Assembly (NCBI GenBank): GCA_022709365.1 | Contig: JAKLIY010000031.1 | Coordinates: forward strand, 1-54,082 | Origin: Pseudomonadota bacterium | Lineage (GTDB): Bacteria; Pseudomonadota; Gammaproteobacteria; Competibacterales; Competibacteraceae | Reading direction: 5' to 3' | Length of the DNA stretch: 54,082 nt | Shown: positions 35,752 to 44,471 of the stretch, one piece after another | How positions within the stretch are numbered: the stretch's first letter is position 1 | Layout of the letters: each line of letters begins with the position of its first letter | Translations under genes and position numbers: made by a program | The notes under the pieces: model-generated | The model's database searches: none | What the model saw: the letters and a program-made list of their open reading frames with translations, nothing else | Told to the model about the DNA's origin: nothing

Positions 35752-36636
35752 ATGACTCAAGCTCCGCTGACCTCACACCCCGCTGTCCTGTTAATCGGCC
35801 ACGGCACCCGCCGCGCCGCTGGCGTGGCCGAATTTCACCACCTGGCCAACCAGTTGCAACAGGCTCTGCCCGACCGAACCAGTCTGGCCGGCTTCCTGGA
35901 ACTGGTTGACCCCAGTGTGCCGGAAGCGCTGGAGACGCTGCGGCAGCAAGGTTTCCGCCGTATCACGGCCCTGCCGGCCCTGCTGATGGCGGCTGGCCAT
36001 GTTAAAAATGATATTCCGGTCATGCTGAATGCCTTTCAGGCGGAACATCCGGATGTTCACATCACCTTCGGCGCAGATTTGGGCATTCATCCGAACCTGT
36101 TGCAGGTCGCCTGCGAACGGATCGAGAGCATCGAGACCGATTTTGGACCCGACTATGACCGGCGGGACACGCAGCTCGTGGTGATCGGGCGTGGCAGTTC
36201 CGATCCCGACGCCAACTCCAATATCAGCAAAATCACCCGGATTCTCTGGGAAGGCATGGGCTTTGGCTGGGCGGAAACGGCTTACACCGCCGTGACCGCA
36301 CCGCTGATGGCGGACGCCCTGGAGCGAGCGCATCAGCTCGGTTTCCAGCGCGTCATCGTTTTCCCCTATCTGCTGTTTACTGGCCGGCTGGTTGAGCAGG
36401 TGCAGGCAACGGTGACCGACTATCAAACTCGTCATCCCGAAGTTCAGGCCGCCGTCGCCCCCTATCTGAACGCGCATCCGCTGGTGGTTGCGACCTTCGT
36501 GGAACGGTTGCATGAAGCAGAACGCGGCGAGGCCCGGATGAATTGTCAGTTTTGTCCCTACCGTGGTCCGATTGTGGGGCGTGAAGATTGGCAGAATGTG
36601 CCGCAAGTCGGGCATGATCACCCCCATGATCATTAA
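35752..36636 (+). CDS. cbiX: Sirohydrochlorin cobaltochelatase CbiX (long form)
   Basis: A 294-residue two-repeat chelatase from ATG 35752. The first half has LLIGHGTRRAAGVAEFHHLA, the second LVVIGRGSSDPDANSNISKI. The tail has MNCQFCPYRGPI (C-x-x-C) and ends in a His/Asp-rich GHDHPHDH. Long CbiX proteins of this type carry a C-terminal redox cluster motif and histidine-rich region. It inserts cobalt early, before ring contraction, which assigns the pathway to the anaerobic-type order. It starts the second cobalamin cluster. Confidence 0.88.
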   Translation: MTQAPLTSHPAVLLIGHGTRRAAGVAEFHHLANQLQQALPDRTSLAGFLELVDPSVPEALETLRQQGFRRITALPALLMAAGHVKNDIPVMLNAFQAEHPDVHITFGADLGIHPNLLQVACERIESIETDFGPDYDRRDTQLVVIGRGSSDPDANSNISKITRILWEGMGFGWAETAYTAVTAPLMADALERAHQLGFQRVIVFPYLLFTGRLVEQVQATVTDYQTRHPEVQAAVAPYLNAHPLVVATFVERLHEAERGEARMNCQFCPYRGPIVGREDWQNVPQVGHDHPHDH

Positions 36637-36677
36637 ACTCCCCCTTCACCCCTTGCACCGAACATGCTGGAGCCGCC

Positions 36678-37325
36678 ATGCCTCGCTTTGACTATCTCCG
36701 CGATCCTGATGAAATCGAGCGCCAATCGTTCGGGCAAATTCGCCAGTTGACCGACCTTTCCCGCTTCGATTCCGACCAGCAACAAGTAGCCATGCGGCTC
36801 GTCCATACTTCCGGCGATCCCGGTATCGTCCACGATCTTTATTTCAGTCCCGGCGCAGTCGAAGCAGGACTCGCCGCCTTGCAACAGAACGCAGATGTTC
36901 TTTGTGATATCGAAATGGTCAGCCACGGCATCAGCAAACGCTATCTGCAAGGCCAAGTCCATTGCTTCCTGAATTCGCCGACGGTGGCGGAACGCGCCCG
37001 CCAGACCGGTGAAACCCGCTCCATGGCGGCGATGACGGAATGGCCTACGCATCTGGGCGGTTCCATCGTCGCTATCGGCAACGCGCCCACCGCCTTGTTC
37101 CGCCTGCTGGAACTGTTGGATGAAGGCGCATCCCGCCCGGCGTTGATCATCGGGATGCCCGTCGGCTTTATCAACGCGGCGGAATCCAAGCAGGCTCTGT
37201 GGGACGTTGCCCCGAGCGAATTTCAAACGCCCTGCATCACCCTGTTGGGTCGGCGTGGCGGCAGCAGCCTGGCCGCGGCAACGCTGAACGCTTTGGCGCG
37301 CATGGCGCACGGAATCCGTTTCTGA
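36678..37325 (+). CDS. cobH: Precorrin-8X / cobalt-precorrin-8 methylmutase
   Basis: A 215-residue methylmutase (CobH/CbiC) that moves the C11 methyl to C12. Visible blocks are IERQSFGQIR, RLVHTSGDPGIVHDLYFSPG (catalytic histidine), CDIEMVSHGI, AIGNAPTALFRLLELLDEG and IGMPVGFINAAESKQAL. It overlaps the following cobL by one base (TGATG), so the pair is translationally coupled. Confidence 0.95.
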   Translation: MPRFDYLRDPDEIERQSFGQIRQLTDLSRFDSDQQQVAMRLVHTSGDPGIVHDLYFSPGAVEAGLAALQQNADVLCDIEMVSHGISKRYLQGQVHCFLNSPTVAERARQTGETRSMAAMTEWPTHLGGSIVAIGNAPTALFRLLELLDEGASRPALIIGMPVGFINAAESKQALWDVAPSEFQTPCITLLGRRGGSSLAAATLNALARMAHGIRF

Positions 37326-38611
37326 TGACGGCGCTACCCGACTGGCCCGGCCCGCCGATTCATGTCGTCGGCATGGGTATGGAAGCCGGCGCGTTGGGTC
37401 CCGCTGCACGGGCGGCGCTGGATCAAGCGGAACTGATGATCGGGGCGGCGGCGCATCTGGCGGTTTTCCCGGAGTTGCGCGCCCGGAAAATCCCCTACCC
37501 CAGTCCGATGAGCGGTTTGCAGGCATTATTACGCACTTATGCCGGCCAACGGATTGCCCTGCTGGCCTCCGGCGACCCGCTGTTCTACGGCATCAGCCAG
37601 ACCCTGTTGCGTGATCTGTCGCCGGAACATCTGGTATTTCATCCGAATGTCTCCAGTGTGCAAGCCGCCTTCGCCCGGTTGAGACGACCCTGGCAACAAG
37701 CGCAGTTTGTCAGCCTGCACGGGCGGCCATTGGCGACGCTGCGCGCCGTGCTGCAAGGCAATCGGCTGTACGCCCTGCTCACCGACCGCGAGAATTCACC
37801 GACCGCTATCGCCCGGTTGTTGATCGAAACCGGGTTTGGCGAATCAGCGCTCTGGGTCGCCGAAGATTTGGGTCTGCCGAGTGAGCAGTTTCGCCATTTC
37901 CACGCCGATGCATTGGCGGCAACCATCCCCCCCCATCCCCACCCTTCCCCACAAGGGGAGAGAGAGTCTTGCTTTTCCCCGCTGAACGTGGTGATTCTGG
38001 AAACCTGTCGAGGGCGCGGAGTGTTGCCGGAATTCCCCGGCATTCCCGACGAGCAGTTCAGTACCGGCGCGGAACCGGGCAAGGGTTTACTCAGCAAACG
38101 CGAGGTGCGCTTAACCATTCTCTCCCTGCTTGCTCCCCGTGCGGGTGAAACAGGCTGGGATGTGGGCGCAGGCTGTGGCGGCGTGTCGGTGGAATGGGCG
38201 CGCTGGAATTTGCTCGGCGAAGTTCACGCTGTCGAATGTCACCCGGAACGGCTGGAGCATCTCGGCATCAATCGCGAACGGTTCGGCGTCGTATCCAATC
38301 TGCACGTCGTCCCCGGACGCGCCCCGGAGGCGCTGGCGGATTTGCCTGATCCCCATGCGGTCTTCATCGGCGGCAGCAGCGGCAGTTTGCGGGAAATGCT
38401 CGAAATCGTTTGGACACGGCTGCGACCCGGCGGGCGGTTGGTCGCCAGCGCGGTGACCGAGGATAGCCGGGTGGATTTGCATGGTTTCGCCGGTGACCGG
38501 GAAGTCTGTTGGACCGAGTTGAGCATTGCCCGCAGTGAGCGACTGGCGAGACAGCGGGTGATGCGGCCTTATTTGCCGGTATTGCTGATGAAATTGGAGA
38601 AACCGCTATGA
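37325..38611 (+). CDS. cobL: Precorrin-6B C5,15-methyltransferase (decarboxylating), CbiE-CbiT fusion
   Basis: A 428-residue two-domain SAM methyltransferase. The N-terminal CbiE part has IHVVGMGMEAGALGP and LLASGDPLFYGISQTLL. The C-terminal CbiT part has LLSKREVRLTILSLLAPRAG and VGAGCGGVSVEWARW. ATG 37325 is preferred because it overlaps the cobH stop. Near residues 200-216, at the end of CbiE, lies an unusual segment, PPHPHPSPQGERES. It is encoded by a palindromic C/G-rich repeat inserted in frame at about 37925-37966. The insertion is at a loop and the rest is intact. Confidence 0.93.
   Translation: MTALPDWPGPPIHVVGMGMEAGALGPAARAALDQAELMIGAAAHLAVFPELRARKIPYPSPMSGLQALLRTYAGQRIALLASGDPLFYGISQTLLRDLSPEHLVFHPNVSSVQAAFARLRRPWQQAQFVSLHGRPLATLRAVLQGNRLYALLTDRENSPTAIARLLIETGFGESALWVAEDLGLPSEQFRHFHADALAATIPPHPHPSPQGERESCFSPLNVVILETCRGRGVLPEFPGIPDEQFSTGAEPGKGLLSKREVRLTILSLLAPRAGETGWDVGAGCGGVSVEWARWNLLGEVHAVECHPERLEHLGINRERFGVVSNLHVVPGRAPEALADLPDPHAVFIGGSSGSLREMLEIVWTRLRPGGRLVASAVTEDSRVDLHGFAGDREVCWTELSIARSERLARQRVMRPYLPVLLMKLEKPL
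37925..37970. repeat. Palindromic C/AG-rich repeat inserted in frame in cobL
   Basis: The stretch reads as a run of C and CCCCA units, then TTCCCC-ACAA-GGGGAG and an AGAG run. It forms a short GC hairpin and encodes HPHPSPQGERE, a peptide known to recur in proteins of unrelated function where such dispersed repeats insert. A related C/T to A/G palindrome (CTCTCCCTTAAGGAGAAAGG) lies at the 3' end of cobA near 10460-10482, and a weaker one before cbiB near 13777-13812. Confidence 0.65.
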
Positions 38612-39303
38612 CGGGTACTTTATACGGCGTTGGCGTGGGACCCGGCGACCCGGAATTGCTGACCTTGAAAGCCGTGCGGATTTTGCAAAGCGTCCCGGTG
38701 GTCGCCTATCCCGCCACTCCACAAGGCAGCGCTCAGGCCCGCGACATCGCCGCGCAATGGTTGCAAGGCCAGCGGGAAATCCCCATCGCCATGCCCTGTA
38801 TGCTGGATCGTGGCCCGGTCAATCAGGCGTATGACGAAGCCGCGATACTCATAGCCCAGGAACTCGAAGCCGGGCACGACGTGGCGATTCTCTGCGAAGG
38901 CGATCCGCTGTTCTATGGCAGTTTCAGCTATCTGCTTCATCGACTCGGCGAGCGGTTTCCCTGCGTGGTCATTCCCGGCATTAACTCGGTCAGCGCCAGC
39001 GCCGCCGCCGCCGCCCTGCCCCTAATCACCGGCGAACAACGGTTGACCGTCATTCCCGCCACCGCCGGCGATGAAGCCTTGCGCCAAGCCCTGTTAAACA
39101 GCGACAGCGTGGCGATTCTCAAACCGGGCCGGCATCGACCCCGGTTGTTGGAATTACTGCGGGAAACGGGTCGGACCGAAGATACTCTGTACATTGAACA
39201 GGCCAGTCGTCCTGCGCAGTGCATTGTCCGGCGCTTTGAAGAGATCCCCGCTACACCGGGACCGTATTTCGCGCTGTTTTTAATCGTCCGCGCCGGGGGA
39301 TAA
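38608..39303 (+). CDS. cobI: Precorrin-2 / cobalt-precorrin-2 C20-methyltransferase
   Basis: A 231-residue SAM-dependent methyltransferase (CobI/CbiL). Motifs: [40 protein letters not shown] and VVIPGINSVSASAAAAALPL. It overlaps cobL by 4 bases (ATGA). It is the last gene of the cbiX-cobH-cobL-cobI run; the further methylases (CobM, CobJ) and CbiG, CbiD and CobK equivalents do not follow. Confidence 0.95.
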   Translation: MTGTLYGVGVGPGDPELLTLKAVRILQSVPVVAYPATPQGSAQARDIAAQWLQGQREIPIAMPCMLDRGPVNQAYDEAAILIAQELEAGHDVAILCEGDPLFYGSFSYLLHRLGERFPCVVIPGINSVSASAAAAALPLITGEQRLTVIPATAGDEALRQALLNSDSVAILKPGRHRPRLLELLRETGRTEDTLYIEQASRPAQCIVRRFEEIPATPGPYFALFLIVRAGG

Positions 39304-39343
39304 AGCGCCTTGGGACGCCCGCGCTGGGAGGCAGCCCTGTTGC

Positions 39344-40732
39344 TCACAGTTGTTCCGACGCAAACTCCGCCAGTCGCGAGCGTTCCCCGCGCCGCAGGGT
39401 CACATGCCCGCCATGCGGCCAGTCCTTGAAACGATCCACCACATAGGTCAAGCCCGAAGTCGTTTCCGACAGATAAGGCGTGTCGATCTGCGCGATGTTG
39501 CCCAGACAGATGACCTTAGTGCCGGGACCGGCGCGGGTGATCAGCGTTTTCATCTGCTTCGGGGTCAGATTCTGCGCCTCGTCGAGAATCAGATACTTGC
39601 TCTGAAACGTTCGACCGCGCATGAAATTGAGCGAGCGAATCTTGATCCGGCTGCTCAATAAATCCGCAGTCGCGGCGCGGCCCCATTCCCCGCCTTCCTT
39701 CGGCGCCAGCACCTCCAGATTGTCCATCAACGCCCCCATCCACGGCGTCATCTTCTCTTCCTCGGTGCCCGGCAGAAAACCGATGTCTTCGCCGACCGGC
39801 ACCGTGACCCGGGTCATGATGATCTCCCGGTAGCACGGGACATCCAGTACCTGCGCCAGCCCCGCCGCCAGCGTCAATAACGTCTTGCCGGTACCCGCTG
39901 CGCCCAGCAGTGAAACGAAGTCGATCTCCGGGTCCAGCAGCAGGTTGAGGGCAAAATTCTGCTCACGGTTACGGGCGGTAATGCCCCAGACCGCATGGTT
40001 GGGTGCGGTATAGTCCCGGAGAATTTCGATGACTGCTTCCTGACCATAAAGCTGGCGCACAATGAAATCGGTGCTTTCCTCCACAGAAAATAATCCCTGA
40101 TTGGGATGCCAGTGAACAGTCTCCGGGCCGCGCACCCGGTAAAAGGTGCGACCGCTATCCTTCCAGGAATCCAGTTCCTTGCCGTGAGTTTCCCAGAAAT
40201 CTGCGGGCAGTTCGCGGATGCCGCCGTACAGCAGATTGACATCATCCAGCGCCTGGTCGTTGTAGTAATCCTCGGCGTGGATGCCGAGAATGGCCGCCTT
40301 GATCCGCAGATTGATGTCCTTGGACACCAGCGTAATCTGCCGAAGCGGATGATCCTGGCGCAGGGTCAGCGCCATGCCCAGAATGTCGTTGTCCGGGGCA
40401 TTGCCGGGCAAGGGAATCGACGGACTGAGCCGAGTGGGGCGCGTCTGGAAGTACAGCCGACCGCTGGTCGGTTCACCCTGCGGGCTGGGTGCGCCAGGTA
40501 GCGGCAATCCCTGCTCAATCTCCTCCTGACTGGCGCCAGCGACTAGATCATCCAAAAACCGGCTGGCTTGCCGAACATTGCGGGCGACCTCGGAAACACC
40601 TTTTTTGGCGTGATCGAGTTCCTCCAGCACCATCATCGGTAAATAAATGTCGTGTTCCTGAAAGCGGAACACGGCAGCGGGGTCGTGCATCAGCACATTG
40701 GTGTCAAGAATAAACAAACGACGTTTGGACAT
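39344..40732 (-). CDS. PIN-PhoH family ATPase/ribonuclease
   Basis: A 462-residue YlaK/PhoH2-type protein. The N-terminal PIN domain (about 1-140) has LFILDTNVLMHDPAAVF, PMMVLEELDHAKKG and further acids in LVSKDINLRIKA. The C-terminal PhoH ATPase has Walker A LLGAAGTGKTLLTLAAG near residue 270, YLILDEAQNLTPKQMKTL as Walker B, and IAQIDTPYLSETTSGLTYVV. PhoH2 proteins are RNA helicase-nucleases in actinobacteria; in gammaproteobacteria they are common but poorly studied. It stands 40 bases from the end of cobI, convergently, and 29 bases after gcvR. Confidence 0.92.
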   Translation of the reverse strand: MSKRRLFILDTNVLMHDPAAVFRFQEHDIYLPMMVLEELDHAKKGVSEVARNVRQASRFLDDLVAGASQEEIEQGLPLPGAPSPQGEPTSGRLYFQTRPTRLSPSIPLPGNAPDNDILGMALTLRQDHPLRQITLVSKDINLRIKAAILGIHAEDYYNDQALDDVNLLYGGIRELPADFWETHGKELDSWKDSGRTFYRVRGPETVHWHPNQGLFSVEESTDFIVRQLYGQEAVIEILRDYTAPNHAVWGITARNREQNFALNLLLDPEIDFVSLLGAAGTGKTLLTLAAGLAQVLDVPCYREIIMTRVTVPVGEDIGFLPGTEEEKMTPWMGALMDNLEVLAPKEGGEWGRAATADLLSSRIKIRSLNFMRGRTFQSKYLILDEAQNLTPKQMKTLITRAGPGTKVICLGNIAQIDTPYLSETTSGLTYVVDRFKDWPHGGHVTLRRGERSRLAEFASEQL

Positions 40733-40761
40733 GGGGGTATGAGCTTATTCAGGGAATCGCT

Positions 40762-41292
40762 TTATCCCTTGATCGGCTCCAGCACCGCGTCCAGGTTCAG
40801 ATCGTCGCAGAAGTCGAGGAACTCTTCGCGTAGCATGGCGATGTGGGTATTGGCGGGAATGCCGATGGCCAGATTGACCGAGAACATCGGGGTGCCGGTG
40901 TGGGGAGCGCTGTAACTGCGCGTCACCATGTCTTCGATGTTGATCGAACGGCTGGCGAAGAAGCTGGCCAGATGATGAATGATGCCGGGCTGATTGACTG
41001 CGACCACTTCCACGGCATAGGGCAGGACATCGCCGGTGGGCATCCGGCCCTCGGTGCGCTTGGCGATGATGGCCATGCCCAGCGCCTGTTCTAACCGCTT
41101 GAACTGCATTTCCAGTTTGGTCAGCGTGTTCCAGTTACCCTGCACCATCAGCAGGATGGCGAATTCGCCGCCCATCACGGTCATGCGGCTGTCGATGATC
41201 GTGCAGTCGCAGTCCAGGATCGCCCGGGACAGCTCGTTGACCAGGCCGGGACGATCTTCGCCCAGGGCGGAAATGACCAGGTAGTTTTTCAC
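40762..41292 (-). CDS. gcvR: GcvR-like double-ACT regulatory protein
   Basis: A 176-residue protein with two ACT domains. The first starts YLVISALGEDRPGLVNELSR, the second YAVEVVAVNQPGIIHHLASF, with NIEDMVTRSYSAPHTGTPMF between. GcvR binds GcvA and glycine to control the glycine cleavage operon in Escherichia coli. In enterobacteria gcvR lies divergent to dapA; here the expected neighbour is about 9.4 kb away, beyond an inserted region. Confidence 0.88.
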   Translation of the reverse strand: MKNYLVISALGEDRPGLVNELSRAILDCDCTIIDSRMTVMGGEFAILLMVQGNWNTLTKLEMQFKRLEQALGMAIIAKRTEGRMPTGDVLPYAVEVVAVNQPGIIHHLASFFASRSINIEDMVTRSYSAPHTGTPMFSVNLAIGIPANTHIAMLREEFLDFCDDLNLDAVLEPIKG

Positions 41293-41786
41293 GGGCGGGA
41301 CTTCCTAGAGGCAAGGGACACAGGGAGTTGAATGATGGCAGTGTACCGCTATCCGGCTGGGGTGAAAACTATCCGGCCATGGCGTGCTGACCCGGCCATA
41401 TCAACGCGCCAGAAGGAGCAGTTTGGATACGGTGTCCGGTAGAAAGAACCGCTCTTCATGCTACGCGACATGACCGATTTCAGGACCGGGTTTTGGTTTC
41501 CTCCACCTGGGTCTGCCAGTAGACGACGGGCCGCCGCCGTTGCTGTAACCAACTCCGGGTTGGCGCTTGGTCAAGATCCTGTGGTGCAGGAGGAAACTGT
41601 TTAACCCTGGACAAGGGAAATCGAGAGGCGATGATCCGCTCCTACAATCGATCAATATCCTGTAGACTGACACGCTTTTTTTCCACCCTGATCGTTCGGG
41701 CCATATGCCGCGATTACCGGGGGTAGTCCTGCGGCGGGCATCGACCCGCCGTTTCTGGAACCGTCACCCTAGCAAAGAGTATATCC
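41293..41786. other. Non-coding gap at the left end of the gcvR-dapA insertion
   Basis: A 494-base stretch without a convincing gene on either strand. It holds CTATCCGGC twice, 20 bases apart (41349-41357 and 41369-41377), near a 10-bp sequence that recurs before dapA. A hairpin CGGCGGG / CCCGCCG lies at 41732-41751, about 35 bases before the next gene. The small open frames present have no family features or codon character. Confidence 0.6.
41346..41395. mobile_element. Possible IS21-like end remnant
   Basis: Read on the minus strand this stretch shows spaced GGCCGG units: GGCCGGGT, then GGCCGGATAGTTTTCACC, then AGCCGGATAGCGGTACACTG. Multiple spaced repeats of this sort, with GCCGGATAGTTTTCACC, are familiar to me from the termini of IS21-family elements. 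No transposase gene (istA/istB) remains. The identification rests on recall, not on a comparison. Confidence 0.4.
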
Positions 41787-42902
41787 ATGCTTTATCTCGA
41801 TATCCCCTCAATGGCCGATCTCACCGCCCTCGCCGAGTACCGCAACGACATGAGCGTGTCGATCTTTTTGCCCACGACGCCCGTCAGCCAGGAGACGGAG
41901 GCGGACCGCATTCTGCTAAAGAATCTAGCCAAGGAGGGGCTGAAACAGCTAGAGGGTGCGGACAAGCGCCGGGTCGCCGCCCTCGCCGAGGAACTGGACG
42001 ACCTGATCGATGACGATGCGTTCTGGTGCTTTCAGGCACACGGGCTGGTGATCTATGCCACCCCGGACAATCTGCGCACCTTCCGGGTGCCGAATGCCCT
42101 GGAGCCGCTGGTCAAGGTCTCCGATCGCTTTCACCTCAAGCCTCTGTTGCGCTCGATCACCTTCTGCAACACCTGCTATGTGCTGGCGCTGGCCGATGGT
42201 GGCGTCCGGCTGATCGAGGTATCAGCGGATTTGCCGGCCGTCGAGGTGAAGCTGGCTGGTATGCCCAAGGACGCTGCCTCCGCTGTGGGCAAGGCGAGCA
42301 TCTCGGTCCGTTCCTACAGCGGTCGCCTGGGCGGGTCTGAGGGCAAGAAGGTCCGGCTGCGGCAGTATGCCCGCCAGGTCGATACGGTCCTGCGCGGGCT
42401 GCTCTCCGGTAGCGACACCCCCCTGGTGCTGGCCGCAGTGGAAAGTCTTGGCGCCATCTACCGCTCGGTCAGCACCTATCCGCACCTGCTCCCGGAGGGC
42501 TTGGAGGGCAACCCGGAGCGCAAAAGCGAGGCGGAACTGGCCAGCGCCGCCCGGGTTCTGCTCGATGAAGTCTATCGCGGCCGAATCACCGCCTGGAGGG
42601 CCCTGTTCGAGCAGCGCGGCAACGAGGGCCGGGCCAGTGCCGACATCGTCCAAGTGGCGCGGGCGGCCACCTTCGGGGCCGTCCAAAGCCTGCTGGTGGA
42701 CATGGATCACGTGGTGCATGGCACGGTGGCCGAGACCGATGGCGCCGTCACTCTGGCCGCTGGCCCCAGTGCGGACAGCTACGGCGTGGTGGACGAGATT
42801 GCCCGCCGCGTCCTCCTGTCGGGCGGCCAGGTATTGAGCGTGAGACAGGCCGATATCCCTGACAGCAAGCCGCTGGCCGCGATCCTGCGCTACGCGGTGT
42901 AG
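41787..42902 (+). CDS. baeRF family protein (bacterial archaeo-eukaryotic release factor-like)
   Basis: A 371-residue cytoplasmic protein, apparently of the bacterial eRF1-like group (family 11 type). Family-like blocks are YRNDMSVSIFLPTTPVSQET, FWCFQAHGLVIYATPDNLRT, RFHLKPLLRSITFCNTCYVL, VRLIEVSADLPAVEV and a C-terminal L7Ae-like part with VVDEIARRVLLSGGQVLSVR. No GGQ tripeptide is seen in the middle domain, where a GGSEGKK loop stands instead. A role in ribosome rescue or stress is proposed for these proteins but not shown. It heads the inserted island and is not in an obvious operon. Confidence 0.75.
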   Translation: MLYLDIPSMADLTALAEYRNDMSVSIFLPTTPVSQETEADRILLKNLAKEGLKQLEGADKRRVAALAEELDDLIDDDAFWCFQAHGLVIYATPDNLRTFRVPNALEPLVKVSDRFHLKPLLRSITFCNTCYVLALADGGVRLIEVSADLPAVEVKLAGMPKDAASAVGKASISVRSYSGRLGGSEGKKVRLRQYARQVDTVLRGLLSGSDTPLVLAAVESLGAIYRSVSTYPHLLPEGLEGNPERKSEAELASAARVLLDEVYRGRITAWRALFEQRGNEGRASADIVQVARAATFGAVQSLLVDMDHVVHGTVAETDGAVTLAAGPSADSYGVVDEIARRVLLSGGQVLSVRQADIPDSKPLAAILRYAV

Positions 42903-42955
42903 CGATAAATTTGGGGATGGAAAATCCAGGCTTTTTCATATAGCTTGGCCTGCGT

Positions 42956-42976
42956 AGGGTGGGCAGTGCCCACCCT
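42956..42976. repeat. GGGTGGGC/GCCCACCC hairpin
   Basis: A perfect 9-bp stem, AGGGTGGGC / GCCCACCCT with loop AGT, lies 54 bases after the baeRF gene. This GGGTGGGCA-type palindrome is common as a dispersed repeat in environmental proteobacteria; here it may also stop transcription between convergent genes. No T-tract follows. The rest of 42903-43119 shows no gene. Confidence 0.6.
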
Positions 42977-43119
42977 GCGACTGGCAATGCATCTTGTGCT
43001 ACCGCAGAACAGGTTGCCGAGGGTGTTCCTCCCCCGAGGTGAAGGAGAGTTCAGCCTAGCCGGTCCCTGAATGAGGGGACGAATCCCGGATTCCGCTACG
43101 CGGCCTCCGGGCGAAGGGG

Positions 43120-44460
43120 CTAGTCCAAAATCGCGGACAGCACCCAGACATAGAGCGCCCCGACCGACAACTGCACGACCGCAATCGGCAGCCCAATGCG
43201 CAGGAATTGCATGAAACTCACGCGCTGGCCCCGCGCCGCACAGATGCCGACCGCAACGACATTCGCCGAAGCGCCGATCAGCGTGGCGTTACCGCCCAGG
43301 GTGCCGCCGAACATCATCGCGACGAACACCGGCAACGTCGCATTCGGCCAGTCGGTAAAACCAGCGGCCAACGCGATCTCGGGCGCTGCCTCGGCCGCGA
43401 CCAGGTAGCCGATGACCGTCACCAGCGCGGCGGCGACCACCGGGATGTTGGCCAGCAGGCTCGACAGGATCCCGATACCAGCCAGCGACAGCAAGGCCAC
43501 CACCATCAACTCGGCCCCGAACCAATCGTAGAGCCGGATCGACAGGCCTTGCAGCAATTCAGTCTTGATGAAGGCCTGGACCAAAGTGAAGATGGCGCCG
43601 AGAAACACAATCGTCTTCCAGTCCACGTCGCGGACCACCTCGCTCACCGGCTCGATGCGCACGCCATAGACCACGAGCAGGGCCAGCGCTGCACCGATGA
43701 TCGCGACCTGGGGCGGAACGATGCGGGTCGGCAGGGACTCCCCGATCAGGAACAGGGCCACCATGATCACGAGCACCAGCAGCGACAGCGCCAGGAAGCC
43801 GGGCCGCTCGATGGTGATGGGCGGACGCTCAGGGGGCAAGGTCACCCGCGTGGCCCAAATCTTCGGTAACAGCAGCGGCAGCAGCGGCACGACCGCCAGC
43901 ACCGCCAGCAAGCCCCCCAGACTCACCATCCGCAGATAATCGAGGAAGGACAGCCCGATCGCACTGCCGACCAGAAAGGTAGCGGGGTCGCCCACCAGGG
44001 TCAACATGCCGGCCGCGTTGCTGACGATGGCGGTGATGATCAGTGGCCCGACGAAATCGACCTTGAGCGCTTGGCAGACGCCGATGATGACCGGGGCTAC
44101 TAGAATAACGGCGGTCGCATTGGGCAGCACGGCGCACACCGGGGCGACCAGCGCGACGATGAGCAGCAGGAATCGCTTGCCGCTCCCGCCGGTGGCGCGC
44201 AGAAATGCATCGCCGAGCCAGTCGAAAATCCCGGTCTTGCCGATCACCCGCGCCACCACCATGCCGCCGAACAGCAGGGCCAACGGACCCCCGGCGGTGT
44301 GGACAATCGGCATCAGATCGCTACCGTCAAGGATCCCGAACACGATCAGGACGCTGACCCCGAGCAGGGCAGCAACCATCATGTCGATGAGGTCGAACGC
44401 GATCAGCAGGATCACCGCGACAAAGACCCCGATGGTTAAATAAATCTGTAGGTCATTCAT
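43120..44460 (-). CDS. ArsB/NhaD-type (IT superfamily) anion permease
   Basis: A 446-residue inner-membrane protein with about 11-12 hydrophobic helices from ATG 44460. It has IT-superfamily marks: GGPLALLFGGMVVARVIGKT, VLPNATAVILVAPVIIGVC, the mid-chain VSNAAGMLTLVGDPATFLVG and the matching FGGTLGGNATLIGASANVVA near the end. Relatives move arsenite, Na+/H+, citrate, sulfate or other anions. It lies 11 bases after an AapJ-type binding-protein gene, so both are probably made together. The substrate is unknown. Confidence 0.85.
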   Translation of the reverse strand: MNDLQIYLTIGVFVAVILLIAFDLIDMMVAALLGVSVLIVFGILDGSDLMPIVHTAGGPLALLFGGMVVARVIGKTGIFDWLGDAFLRATGGSGKRFLLLIVALVAPVCAVLPNATAVILVAPVIIGVCQALKVDFVGPLIITAIVSNAAGMLTLVGDPATFLVGSAIGLSFLDYLRMVSLGGLLAVLAVVPLLPLLLPKIWATRVTLPPERPPITIERPGFLALSLLVLVIMVALFLIGESLPTRIVPPQVAIIGAALALLVVYGVRIEPVSEVVRDVDWKTIVFLGAIFTLVQAFIKTELLQGLSIRLYDWFGAELMVVALLSLAGIGILSSLLANIPVVAAALVTVIGYLVAAEAAPEIALAAGFTDWPNATLPVFVAMMFGGTLGGNATLIGASANVVAVGICAARGQRVSFMQFLRIGLPIAVVQLSVGALYVWVLSAILD

Positions 44461-44471
44461 GACTGCGTCCC

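Noticed and set aside
41461..41673. Small minus-strand frame in the gcvR-baeRF gap
   Set aside because: No start context, family motif or neighbour support; it lies in a likely insertion-sequence scar.
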